Shown: in pieces, positions 56,302 to 64,000 of the stretch
How the letters are laid out: each line of letters begins with the position of its first letter
Numbering within the stretch: position 1 is the stretch's first letter
DNA from: REEB95 sp035934235
GTDB lineage: Bacteria > Pseudomonadota > Alphaproteobacteria > ATCC43930 > CGMCC-115725
DNA length: 64,000 bases
Reading direction: 5' to 3'
NCBI GenBank assembly: GCA_035934235.1
Contig: DASYYB010000034.1
Coordinates: 28,066-92,065, forward strand
Made by a program: the position numbers and the translations under genes
The notes under the pieces: model-generated
What the model saw: the letters and a program-made list of their open reading frames with translations, nothing else
What the model was told of the DNA's origin: nothing
The model's database searches: none

Positions 56302-57095
56302 CAGCCGACCTGAAGCATGACCGGCACGTGATCCGAGGCCAGCTGCCAATCGCGCGCCGCCTTGTGGACGCGCGCCGCCTTGAGGGCGGGCTGGAGCGCC
56401 GGCGAAACCCAGACGTGATCGAGGCGCCGGCCGCGGTCGGATTTGGCCCAATCCTGATTGCGATAGCTCCACCACGTATAGAGCCGCTGCTCGGGCGGCA
56501 CGAAGTGCCGCACGGCATCGGCGAATCCGCCGCGCGCCTGTAGGCGGGTCAGCTTCTCCACTTCGACGGGCGTGTGGCTCACCACCTTGAGCAGCTGCTT
56601 GTGCGACCAGACGTCGTTTTCGAGTGGCGCGACATTGAGATCGCCGACCAGGATCATGGTCTTGCGCCGTGCTTTCTCGCCGGCGAAGTAGGTCGACAGC
56701 TCGTCGATGAAACGCAGCTTGTGCGCGAATTTGGGATTGGCGTCGGGATCGGGAATGTCGCCGCCGGCCGGAACGTAGAGATTATGCAATTCGACGCCGC
56801 CGGGAAGCATGACGACCGCGTGACGGCAATCCTCGCGCTCGCACCAGCTTTGCGTCCGCGGACTTTCGATCGGCAGGCGCGACAGAATCGCGACGCCGTT
56901 ATAGGCCTTCATGCCGTGAATCAGCATGTGCTTGTAGCCGAGCTTGGCGATCGCCTCGCGCGGAAAGAATTCGTCCGGCGTCTTGGTTTCCTGGAGGCAG
57001 ATGACGTCGGGCGCGAGCTGCGCCACCAGGCGCTTCAGGTTCTTGAGCCTGAGCCGCACCGAGTTGATGTTCCAGGTGACGAGCGAGAAAGCCAT
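56301..57095 (-). CDS. xthA: Exodeoxyribonuclease III
   Basis: A 264-residue DNA-repair enzyme that cuts at abasic sites and degrades 3' ends. The EEP-family residues are visible: Asn10 in TWNINSVR, Glu36 in CLQETK, GDLNVAP (about 150-156), and the closing SDHVPVMLQ. ATG 57095 gives the standard start MAFSLVTWNINSVR; the longer frame to 57320 is shadow of the upstream gene. It lies 10 bases after the unknown 189-residue gene and is joined to the acyl-CoA synthetase by a one-base overlap. Confidence 0.96.
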   Translation of the reverse strand: MAFSLVTWNINSVRLRLKNLKRLVAQLAPDVICLQETKTPDEFFPREAIAKLGYKHMLIHGMKAYNGVAILSRLPIESPRTQSWCEREDCRHAVVMLPGGVELHNLYVPAGGDIPDPDANPKFAHKLRFIDELSTYFAGEKARRKTMILVGDLNVAPLENDVWSHKQLLKVVSHTPVEVEKLTRLQARGGFADAVRHFVPPEQRLYTWWSYRNQDWAKSDRGRRLDHVWVSPALQPALKAARVHKAARDWQLASDHVPVMLQVG

Positions 57096-57105
57096 GCGCG
57101 GCGAA

Positions 57106-57675
57106 CTAGAACACGAAGCAGGTCCCGCCGACAATGCCGAGCGGCCAATGTCCGGCGGCGAACAGCTCGAATTTGGCGGTGAAAGCGCGTCCGGCTTCGC
57201 TGCCAGCGAGCAGCGCGAGGCCGCGTTGATGGCAGGCCTGCGCGGCGGCACCGGCCGCGACTTTCGCCAGCGCTGGATCGTCGAGACCGGCCGCGGCGAG
57301 CGCAGATACGGCGCAGCCATGCAGCCCGGCAGCGATTTCGGCCAGCGCGGTCAATGCGGCAAGCAGCGGTTGCAAACCGAAACGCGCCGCCCCCTGGCGC
57401 CGCAACGCCTGCTCGCAGGCGCTTTCGGCCTGCCACCAATCGCGGCTCCAATCCGGACGCTGAGCGGTCGCCGCGGCCTCCCGCCAGCCGGGAACCGGTG
57501 CGACCGGACCGGGCGCCAGGCCGAGTGCGGCGACATAGCGCTCGGCGGCGGCGATCACCGGCGGCGCCAGGGCCGTGCCAACGGCGGCAAACCATTCGAG
57601 GCGGGGAATTTCGGCCGTAAACGCAGCGATCTGCGCCCAGGCCGCATCGGCTTCGCCGCGTGCCGCGTCGCTCAC
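57106..57675 (-). CDS. Unknown helical protein coupled to the PaaA-like gene
   Basis: A 189-residue, Ala-rich (about 30%), mostly helical protein with no signal peptide and no recognised domain. A Trp-rich segment (DWSRDWWQAES, about 75-85) and a C-terminal tail KFELFAAGHWPLGIVGGTCFVF stand out; the W-P-L-G tail looks conserved in my memory of similar hypothetical proteins. ATG 57675 overlaps the stop of the PaaA-like gene by four bases, which suggests a fixed stoichiometry and perhaps a complex, analogous to PaaC without metal ligands. That analogy is inference. Confidence 0.65.
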   Translation of the reverse strand: MSDAARGEADAAWAQIAAFTAEIPRLEWFAAVGTALAPPVIAAAERYVAALGLAPGPVAPVPGWREAAATAQRPDWSRDWWQAESACEQALRRQGAARFGLQPLLAALTALAEIAAGLHGCAVSALAAAGLDDPALAKVAAGAAAQACHQRGLALLAGSEAGRAFTAKFELFAAGHWPLGIVGGTCFVF

Positions 57676-58385
57676 GCCGCCTCGGCGACCTCGGGCAGCT
57701 TGAGCTTGAGGTGGCCCTCGACGACATCACGCGCGCGCTTGATGAAATCCGTGCGCATGTCCTCGTTGGTGCGCTGTTTGACGCCGTATTTGCGATAAAG
57801 CGCGTTGTTCGCCGAATCCGCCTTGCCGAAGAAGGCCGGCATCATCGGGAAATAATGATCGATCGCCGCTTGGACTTTCTTGCGGCCGTCCGCGGTCTTC
57901 ACCAACTCGGTGCAGGTATCCTTGCCGAACTGCGAATGGAAGATCTCCTCCGGCATCGTCACTTTCGCCAGGTTGCGCAGCGGCAGAAAGCTGCACTTCA
58001 TCAGATCTTCGACCTGGATGATCTCGGCCAAGTCGGCCAGCAGCTTGATGACGCAGAATTCTTCCCAGGTCTTGAGCGGGAACTCGAAGATCGACAACGG
58101 CTTGCGGCCTTCGGGCGTCATCTCGGACTCGGGAATGCCCATCTGCTCGCCGAGCTGGCGGAAACGGACATGATGACCGTATTCCTCCATCGCGATGCGG
58201 CAGGTGAGCCATTTGAGGTACGGCGTCGGCGCCAGCGCGATCGCCGGCTCATCGTAGACGCGTGCGCCATAGAGTTCGTTGACCGCGTGGCTGCGCACGA
58301 TCTTGCGCACCGCCAAGCGGTACTCTTCGGGCGCGGCCGTGAGGGCGTCGACCGATTTGATCGGGGCGGCGGATAGCGCGCTCAT
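57672..58385 (-). CDS. PaaA/PaaC-like di-iron ferritin-fold oxygenase subunit
   Basis: A 237-residue protein resembling the phenylacetyl-CoA epoxidase family (PaaA/PaaC). Candidate di-iron ligands form the expected pattern: Glu37 (NELYGARVY), Glu68 with His71 (MEEYGHH), Glu121 (LAEIIQ), and Glu147 with His150 (PEEIFH). It is shorter than PaaA (about 310 residues). No paaB, paaD, paaE or paaK is near, so this is not the classical operon. A strong ribosome site (GGAAGGGG) and an own promoter precede ATG 58385. The acyl substrate is unknown. Confidence 0.8.
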   Translation of the reverse strand: MSALSAAPIKSVDALTAAPEEYRLAVRKIVRSHAVNELYGARVYDEPAIALAPTPYLKWLTCRIAMEEYGHHVRFRQLGEQMGIPESEMTPEGRKPLSIFEFPLKTWEEFCVIKLLADLAEIIQVEDLMKCSFLPLRNLAKVTMPEEIFHSQFGKDTCTELVKTADGRKKVQAAIDHYFPMMPAFFGKADSANNALYRKYGVKQRTNEDMRTDFIKRARDVVEGHLKLKLPEVAEAA

Positions 58386-58408
58386 GATCCCCTTCCTTTC
58401 CGACGAAT

Positions 58409-58434
58409 TCTATAGGTCTATAGATAAGACCCTA

Positions 58435-58438
<4 letters not shown>
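58409..58438 (-). promoter_or_regulatory. Promoter and imperfect operator of the PaaA-like gene
   Basis: On the minus strand TTGATA (58438-58433) and TATAGA (58414-58409) are 18 bases apart. Between them lies an inverted repeat ATAGGTCT / AGACCCTAT (58412-58435) with one extra base in one arm, ideally placed for a repressor. The -35 box overlaps the stop codon of the upstream SDR gene. Confidence 0.5.
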
Positions 58439-59355
<917 letters not shown>

Positions 59356-59418
59356 AGCGTCGCATCGTGCATGGAAAAGAGGGCCGGTCAAGGCGGCTAA
59401 AGCCTTGAATCGACAGCC

Positions 59419-59459
59419 AAAATAAAAGGCGCCCGGTCAGGGGGGAGTGACCGGGCGCC
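59419..59459 (-). terminator. Strong intrinsic terminator (minus strand)
   Basis: A perfect 12-base stem (GGCGCCCGGTCA, 59428-59439, with TGACCGGGCGCC, 59448-59459) closes an eight-base G-rich/C-rich loop. On the minus strand it is followed directly by TTTTATTTT. It lies 150 bases beyond the alpha/beta hydrolase stop and insulates that transcript from the SDR gene. Confidence 0.85.
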
Positions 59460-59611
59460 CGAAGTCCGTTTGAGGAGTCGAAGGGTCTAATGCGGCCCCC
59501 CGGCCCATCCGCGGCAACGCCACGGACGGCTTCTGAAGAAATACTTAGGGAGCGATCCGGGCGATTTTGAGGATCAAGACATGCAAAAGTTGCACCCGCC
59601 GCATGCCGGAT

Positions 59612-60544
59612 TCACGCGCATCCGAGCCAGCGCCGCACCAGCGCCAGCAGGCGCGCCGGGTCTTCCTGGATCATCAAATGGCCAATGTCGGCGAGTTGGG
59701 TCAGGCGGGCGTATTTCATGCGCCGCGCCATGTCGGGCATCGCGCGCACCACCCAATCGCAATCGGGACGATTGGGATCGCCGCCGACCAGATCGAGCCG
59801 ACGGTCGATCCGGTCGAGGCGCGACCAGGCGTCGCTGTCGCGATGCGCGGTGAAGATCGCCGCTTCGATCTCGGGCGGCGAGGCCAGGGTAAAGCCGCCG
59901 CCGGCTTTGGGCTTGAGCGCGGCGCGGCAATGCGCGTCGAGCATCGCCGGCGCGAAGCGGGCAAACGGACTGTTGCCGCCGTTGAGGCGATCGCGGAAGG
60001 CTTCGATGCTGGGCCAGTCGGCGCGGCGGCGCCTGGCGCCTTCGACCAGCCGCGCCTGGCGCGTTTCCGCTTCGTCGCGCACCGGCGAATCCGGCGGCGG
60101 AAAAACCGGTGGCTCGAGCAGCATGATTCCGGCGAAATCCGGCAGCCGGCCGGCGGCGGCAAGATCGATCGCCGCGGCGCCGCCGAGCGAATGGCCGAGA
60201 TAGGACAGCGGCGTCGCGCCGAGCCGCGCCGTTACCACATCGGCCACGCGCCGCAGATCGTCGGCGAAACGGTCGACGTGGAAGATTTCGTCGAGCGGGC
60301 CGGCCGGCCAGGTCGCGCCGCCATGACCGCGCCCATCGAAAGCGAAGACGTGCACGTCGCGCGCGAGATCTTTGAGCCACGGACCATAAGAGCCCGCCGG
60401 CAAGCCGTTGGCGTGGCCCAACAACAGCGCCGCGTCGGCGACGCCGCGCGGGCGCAGCTCATAGACCGGCAGCAATCCGCCGTCGGTCGTTGCGACGGTG
60501 AAGACGGAATCGGTGTCGGCGAGCGAACGGAACGCGTCGCTCAT
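59612..60544 (-). CDS. Alpha/beta hydrolase
   Basis: A 310-residue hydrolase. The nucleophile elbow is GHSLGG with Ser119, the oxyanion-hole segment is GHANG (43-47), and the catalytic His is His289 in ADIGHLMIQEDP. The cap region (about 145-220) is rich in Arg and Pro. Substrate may be an ester, lactone or epoxide and cannot be told apart here. ATG 60544 overlaps the stop of the upstream C26 gene by four bases, so the pair is coupled. Confidence 0.88.
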   Translation of the reverse strand: MSDAFRSLADTDSVFTVATTDGGLLPVYELRPRGVADAALLLGHANGLPAGSYGPWLKDLARDVHVFAFDGRGHGGATWPAGPLDEIFHVDRFADDLRRVADVVTARLGATPLSYLGHSLGGAAAIDLAAAGRLPDFAGIMLLEPPVFPPPDSPVRDEAETRQARLVEGARRRRADWPSIEAFRDRLNGGNSPFARFAPAMLDAHCRAALKPKAGGGFTLASPPEIEAAIFTAHRDSDAWSRLDRIDRRLDLVGGDPNRPDCDWVVRAMPDMARRMKYARLTQLADIGHLMIQEDPARLLALVRRWLGCA

Positions 60545-61326
60545 GCGCCGGCGCGGCGCGCGGCGCGTGCGCGGCAAGCCTCGCCGAAGGCACGGAACAG
60601 TGCGCGCGAGAACGCGTTGTCGCCGACGCGATGTTCGGGATGCCACTGCACGCCAACGAAGAAACCCGCCGCCAGCGCGCGGACGGCTTCGATTTGGCCG
60701 TCGGGCGCGGTGGCTTCAACCACGAGGCCCGGCGCCAACCGGTCGATGCCTTGATAGTGCAGCGAGTTGACGGCCACGATTTCGCTGCCGGCGAGCGTCG
60801 CGAACAGTCCGCCGGGCGCCAGCCGCACGTCGTGGGCATCGTAGCCATAGCGTTCGTCCACCGGCAGATCGGGCTCGGCGCGGTGATCGAGCCGGCCGGC
60901 GACGGCGTGAACCGCCGGATGCAGCGTGCCGCCGAGCGCGACGTTGATCTCCTGGATGCCGCGGCAGATCGCGAACACCGGCAGATCAGCCCTAAGCGCG
61001 GCACGGATCAGCGGCAAGGCAGCGCTGTCGCGAGCCGGATCGCGTTCGCGCTCAGGCGTGGGCGGCGGACCGCCGTAGTGCTCCGGCCCGATGTCGGAGC
61101 GCGAGCCCGGCAAGAGCAGGCCATCGAGCCGCATCACCAGAGCCTGCGGCGGAATGTCGTCGAGCGCGGGAATCAGCACCGGCACCGCGTCCGCCGCTTC
61201 GCGCACGGCGCGGAGATACTTCTCGACGACGGCGTGCGTCGGCTGGCCGCGCAGCGGCCGGGTGCAGCATTGCACACCGACCAGTGGCGCGGTGCGACCG
61301 GATTGCGGATCGGCGGCGTTCGGCAC
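60541..61326 (-). CDS. Class C26 glutamine-amidotransferase-like hydrolase (PuuD-type)
   Basis: A 261-residue enzyme of the gamma-glutamyl-GABA hydrolase family. The catalytic triad is visible: Cys121 in FAICRGIQEINVALGG, His229 and Glu231 in QWHPEH. GLLLPGSRSDIGPEHYG (about 69-85) binds the substrate loop. Relatives remove gamma-glutamyl groups from GABA in putrescine breakdown or act on related gamma-glutamyl amides. No other puu genes are in the window; it is paired only with the alpha/beta hydrolase. Confidence 0.9.
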   Translation of the reverse strand: MPNAADPQSGRTAPLVGVQCCTRPLRGQPTHAVVEKYLRAVREAADAVPVLIPALDDIPPQALVMRLDGLLLPGSRSDIGPEHYGGPPPTPERERDPARDSAALPLIRAALRADLPVFAICRGIQEINVALGGTLHPAVHAVAGRLDHRAEPDLPVDERYGYDAHDVRLAPGGLFATLAGSEIVAVNSLHYQGIDRLAPGLVVEATAPDGQIEAVRALAAGFFVGVQWHPEHRVGDNAFSRALFRAFGEACRARAARRAGA

Positions 61327-61392
61327 GAGGCGAGATATTGGCGATCCCGCGCGGCGCCAGCAACGTGCTTATCGCGGGGGAGACCTGCGCGC

Positions 61393-62046
61393 TCAGCCGC
61401 CCGAGACGCCGTTGCGCGGGTCCTGCCAGATGAACAGCTGCGGATTGAGTTGCAAGCCGAAGCGCGGGCTGTCGAGCGTGACCGTGACCGTCTTGTTCTG
61501 GGCGTCGAGGATGGTCCATTGGCGAAGCTGAAGCGGCGATTCGCTGAAGACCATGGTGACGCGGCCGCGCTCGGGCCGCTTGACCTCGGTCGCATTGACG
61601 CGGATCGCGCCCGGAGTGTGCTGGACGCCGTCGATCCGGATGGCACCGCCGAGCTCGACGGTGTTCTGGAGCAGGAACCAAGCCGGCGTGTTGTCGAGAT
61701 CAGTCCAGGTCACCTGGCCGAGCTGGCCGTCGTAGTAATAGACCTGGTCGTTGGTGGCGACGATCAGAATGGGATGCGGCGGGTTATAGACGATGCGCAT
61801 GTGACCCGGCCGCGAGATATAAATCGTGCCCGTCGCGGTCGAGCCGTCGCCGGCGACCTGATCGAACCGCGATTCCATGGTGTGGATACCGTTGAGGTAA
61901 GTCTGAACCCGCGCGAGATCGATTTGGTCGGCCGGCTTCAGCGCAGCCCGCGCCGCGCGCGGCAACGCCAGCGCCGCGGCCAGACCGGCGACCACGAGGC
62001 GGCGCGATGGGAAGCGCGCGGGTGAATGGAACGTCATGCGGTTCAT
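61393..62046 (-). CDS. lolA: Outer-membrane lipoprotein carrier protein LolA
   Basis: A 217-residue periplasmic carrier. A twin-Arg-like but Sec-type signal (RRLVVAGLAAALALPRAARA, about 15-34) is followed by the LolA barrel: VQTYLNGIHTMESRFDQ, TGTIYISRPGHMRIVYNPPHP, and the closing FGLQLNPQLFIWQDPRN. LolA takes lipoproteins released by LolCDE to LolB or directly to the outer membrane. ATG 62037 is an alternative start. It lies downstream of ftsK on the same strand, a common order in Proteobacteria. Confidence 0.93.
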   Translation of the reverse strand: MNRMTFHSPARFPSRRLVVAGLAAALALPRAARAALKPADQIDLARVQTYLNGIHTMESRFDQVAGDGSTATGTIYISRPGHMRIVYNPPHPILIVATNDQVYYYDGQLGQVTWTDLDNTPAWFLLQNTVELGGAIRIDGVQHTPGAIRVNATEVKRPERGRVTMVFSESPLQLRQWTILDAQNKTVTVTLDSPRFGLQLNPQLFIWQDPRNGVSGG

Positions 62047-62130
62047 ATATCGGTTTCCGGCAGCGGCTTGTCGAGGCCTCTCACGCCGCCATAAGGCCGC
62101 GCTTTGTGGCGGATTTATGGGCGCGGCGGT

Positions 62131-64000
62131 TCAGTCCCGGCCGCGGCCCAGCACCTCGCGCTTGCCGACGTGGTTCGCCGCGCTGATGACGCCCTCGCTC
62201 TCCATGCGCTCGATGATGCGCGCGGCACGGTTGTAGCCGATCTGGAGATGGCGCTGGACGAAGCTGGTCGAGGCCTTGCGCTCGCGCAGCACCAGATTGA
62301 CCGCCTGGTCGTAGAGCTGATCGCCCGAGCTTTCGCCGTCTTCGGCGAAGGCCGCCATCTCGTCTTCCTCGTCAGCGGTGACGTCCTCGAGATAGGCGGG
62401 CGGCGGTCCGTTTTCCTTGAGGAAGCGGACGACGGCTTCGACTTCCTGGTCGGAGACGAACGGGCCATGCACGCGGGTGATGCGGCCGCCGCCGGCCATA
62501 TGGAGCATGTCGCCACGACCGAGAAGCTGTTCGGCGCCCGCCTCGCCGAGAATGGTGCGGCTGTCGATCTTGCTGGTGACCTGGAAGCTGATGCGCGTCG
62601 GGAAGTTTGCCTTGATCGTGCCGGTGATGACGTCGACCGACGGCCGCTGCGTCGCCATGATGATGTGGATGCCGGCAGCGCGCGCCATTTGCGCCAGCCG
62701 CTGCACGGCGTGCTCGATGTCCTTGCCCGCGACCAACATGAGGTCGGCCATCTCGTCGACGACGACGACGATGAGCGGCAACGGGTCGTTCGACAGCGGC
62801 TGCTCCTCGAACACGGGGCGGCCGGTTTCTTCGTCGAAGCCGGTCTGGACGCGGCGCATCAGCACCTCGCCCTTGGTCTTGGCCTCGGCGATGCGCTGGT
62901 TGTAACCCTCGATGTTGCGCACGCCGAGCTTGGACATGGCGCGATAGCGGTTTTCCATCTCGCGCACGGTCCATTTGAGCGCGACGACGGCCTTGCGCGG
63001 TTCGGTGACGACCGGCGCCAGCAGATGCGGAATGCCGTCGTACATCGACAGCTCGAGCATCTTCGGATCGATCATGATGAACTTGCACTGATCCGACGAC
63101 AGCCGATAGAGCACCGACAGGATCATCGTGTTGATGCCGACCGACTTGCCCGAGCCGGTGGTGCCAGCGATCAGCAGATGCGGCATGCGCTGGAGATCGG
63201 CGATCACGGGCGCGCCGCCGATATCCTTGCCCAGCACCAGCGGCAGCTTGGCGCTGCTGCGCTCATAGGCTTCGGACGCCAGCAATTCGCGCAGGAACAC
63301 CATCTCGGAGCGGGCGTTCGGCAACTCGATGCCGAGCACCGAGCGGCCGGGAATGACCGCGACGCGCGCCGACAGCGCGCTCATCGAGCGGGCGATGTCG
63401 TCGGCTAGACCGATGACGCGCGATGCCTTGATGCCGGCGGCCGGTTCGAGCTCATAGAGGGCAACGACGGGACCCGGCCGCACTTTGACGATCTGGCCGC
63501 GGACGCCGAAATCCTCGAGCACCGATTCGAGAAGGCGCGCGTTCTGCTGCAAGGCTTCTTCGTTGACCGCGGCGGTGCGCGTCGGCGGCACTTCGGCCAG
63601 GAGCTCGAGCGACGGCAACACGTGATCGGCGGCGTCAAGCGCGAGCGACGCCTGGCGCAGCCGCTTAATCTTGCGCTCGCGCGGCGGCAGGTCGACTGCA
63701 GCCGACCGGCGCGGCGGCGCTTCCGCCGGTTCGTCGTCGAAGCTCTCGGCGCCGGTAGCGTCGAGCAGCAACGGCTCGCGGCGCGGACCGGTTTCGAGTG
63801 CGACCGGACGATCGACGGCGACGCGCCGCCACCGCGGCAGATGCGGCCGTGGCAGCCAACCAAGCAGACGGACGCGAAGGCTCGGCGGTTTCTCGCGCGG
63901 CGCGCGGGCGGTGTGGGTGCTTGCCGACGGACCGAAAACATAGAGCAGGATCGTGCCGACAAGCGCGGCAGCAGCCATCGCCGACAGCGGCGGCGCGATG
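62131..64000 (-). CDS. ftsK: DNA translocase FtsK, 3' part (5' end outside window)
   Basis: The frame is open to the right edge, so only the last about 620 residues are seen. One membrane segment remains at the left (AAAALVGTILLYVFGP), then a basic linker. The motor domain begins near VLEDFGVRGQIVKVRPGPVV; Walker A is AGTTGSGKSVGIN (about 115 residues after the linker) and Walker B lies in LIVVVVDEMADLM. The C-terminal winged gamma domain (STSFVQRHLQIGYNRAARIIERME) reads KOPS sites. It pumps DNA at the septum and activates XerCD at dif. Confidence 0.97.
   Translation of the reverse strand, partial: IAPPLSAMAAAALVGTILLYVFGPSASTHTARAPREKPPSLRVRLLGWLPRPHLPRWRRVAVDRPVALETGPRREPLLLDATGAESFDDEPAEAPPRRSAAVDLPPRERKIKRLRQASLALDAADHVLPSLELLAEVPPTRTAAVNEEALQQNARLLESVLEDFGVRGQIVKVRPGPVVALYELEPAAGIKASRVIGLADDIARSMSALSARVAVIPGRSVLGIELPNARSEMVFLRELLASEAYERSSAKLPLVLGKDIGGAPVIADLQRMPHLLIAGTTGSGKSVGINTMILSVLYRLSSDQCKFIMIDPKMLELSMYDGIPHLLAPVVTEPRKAVVALKWTVREMENRYRAMSKLGVRNIEGYNQRIAEAKTKGEVLMRRVQTGFDEETGRPVFEEQPLSNDPLPLIVVVVDEMADLMLVAGKDIEHAVQRLAQMARAAGIHIIMATQRPSVDVITGTIKANFPTRISFQVTSKIDSRTILGEAGAEQLLGRGDMLHMAGGGRITRVHGPFVSDQEVEAVVRFLKENGPPPAYLEDVTADEEDEMAAFAEDGESSGDQLYDQAVNLVLRERKASTSFVQRHLQIGYNRAARIIERMESEGVISAANHVGKREVLGRGRD

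Overview
The window is a high-GC, gene-dense stretch of an alphaproteobacterial chromosome. Three observations support this: a RegB/RegA (PrrBA/ActSR) redox two-component pair, the gene neighbourhoods rph-rdgB-hemW / hrcA-grpE / dnaK-dnaJ and phoR-pstCAB-phoU-phoB, and an Irr-type iron box in front of dps. The gene set looks most like a Rhodospirillales-type bacterium; species cannot be told from the sequence. No rRNA, tRNA, CRISPR array, insertion sequence, integrase or phage gene was seen. Almost all of the content is core chromosome; the less ordinary genes sit singly between housekeeping blocks.

Layout. 1-9.5 kb: the tail of a NitT/TauT-type ABC ATPase, a Bcr/CflA drug exporter, lysS, an SbmA/YddA-like ABC exporter, hldE (ADP-heptose synthesis), a PPP-type phosphatase, and regB-regA. 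9.5-16 kb: cobS, a free-standing CobN-like fragment translationally coupled to an ArnT-like GT39 enzyme, an ankyrin-repeat protein, cobA, a SCO1/SenC protein and a YgjP-like metallopeptidase. 15.8-24.2 kb: ampG, a periplasmic cyclophilin, a PAS_5 protein, typA/bipA, an adenosine-kinase-like PfkB enzyme, a small lipoprotein, dps, gshB and a BON lipoprotein. 24.2-31 kb: yraN-rsmI facing lpoA, then hemW-rdgB-rph facing hrcA-grpE. 31-36 kb: a PEP-CTERM/TPR fusion protein, a 0.6-kb non-coding gap, then dnaK and dnaJ. 36-44 kb: a membrane protein, a CynX-like MFS transporter, glnD and mutS. 44-49.6 kb: phoR-pstC-pstA-pstB-phoU-phoB. 49.6-64 kb: a second membrane protein of the same type, a PBP1A-like enzyme, GT2, an OmpR-type response regulator, a Methyltransf_17 protein, an ADP-forming acyl-CoA synthetase alpha subunit, xthA, a PaaA-like di-iron protein with an unknown partner and an SDR, an alpha/beta hydrolase with a class C26 amidase, lolA, and the 3' part of ftsK.

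How the parts connect. Several blocks are tightly coupled by 1-8 base overlaps (regB/regA, CobN-like/GT39, rsmI/yraN, rph/rdgB/hemW, pstC/pstA/pstB, phoU/phoB, xthA/synthetase, C26/hydrolase, PaaA-like/partner). Envelope genes recur: hldE, GT39, GT2, ampG, lpoA, BON lipoprotein, PBP1A, lolA. The heat-shock set hrcA-grpE-dnaK-dnaJ is split only by the PEP-CTERM/TPR gene.

The most notable unexplained signals are these. First, the dnaK leader (32923-33023) can form an 18-base-pair, bulged, long-range helix that buries both the Shine-Dalgarno sequence and the AUG, downstream of a sigma-32-like promoter: a candidate RNA thermometer. Second, a 447-residue open frame joins a complete PEP-CTERM surface protein to a TPR protein that carries its own signal-like segment. 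Third, a 204-residue CobN-like fragment without the metal-binding His motif is coupled to a lipid-sugar glycosyltransferase. Fourth, rsmI and lpoA appear to overlap head-to-head at their 5' ends.
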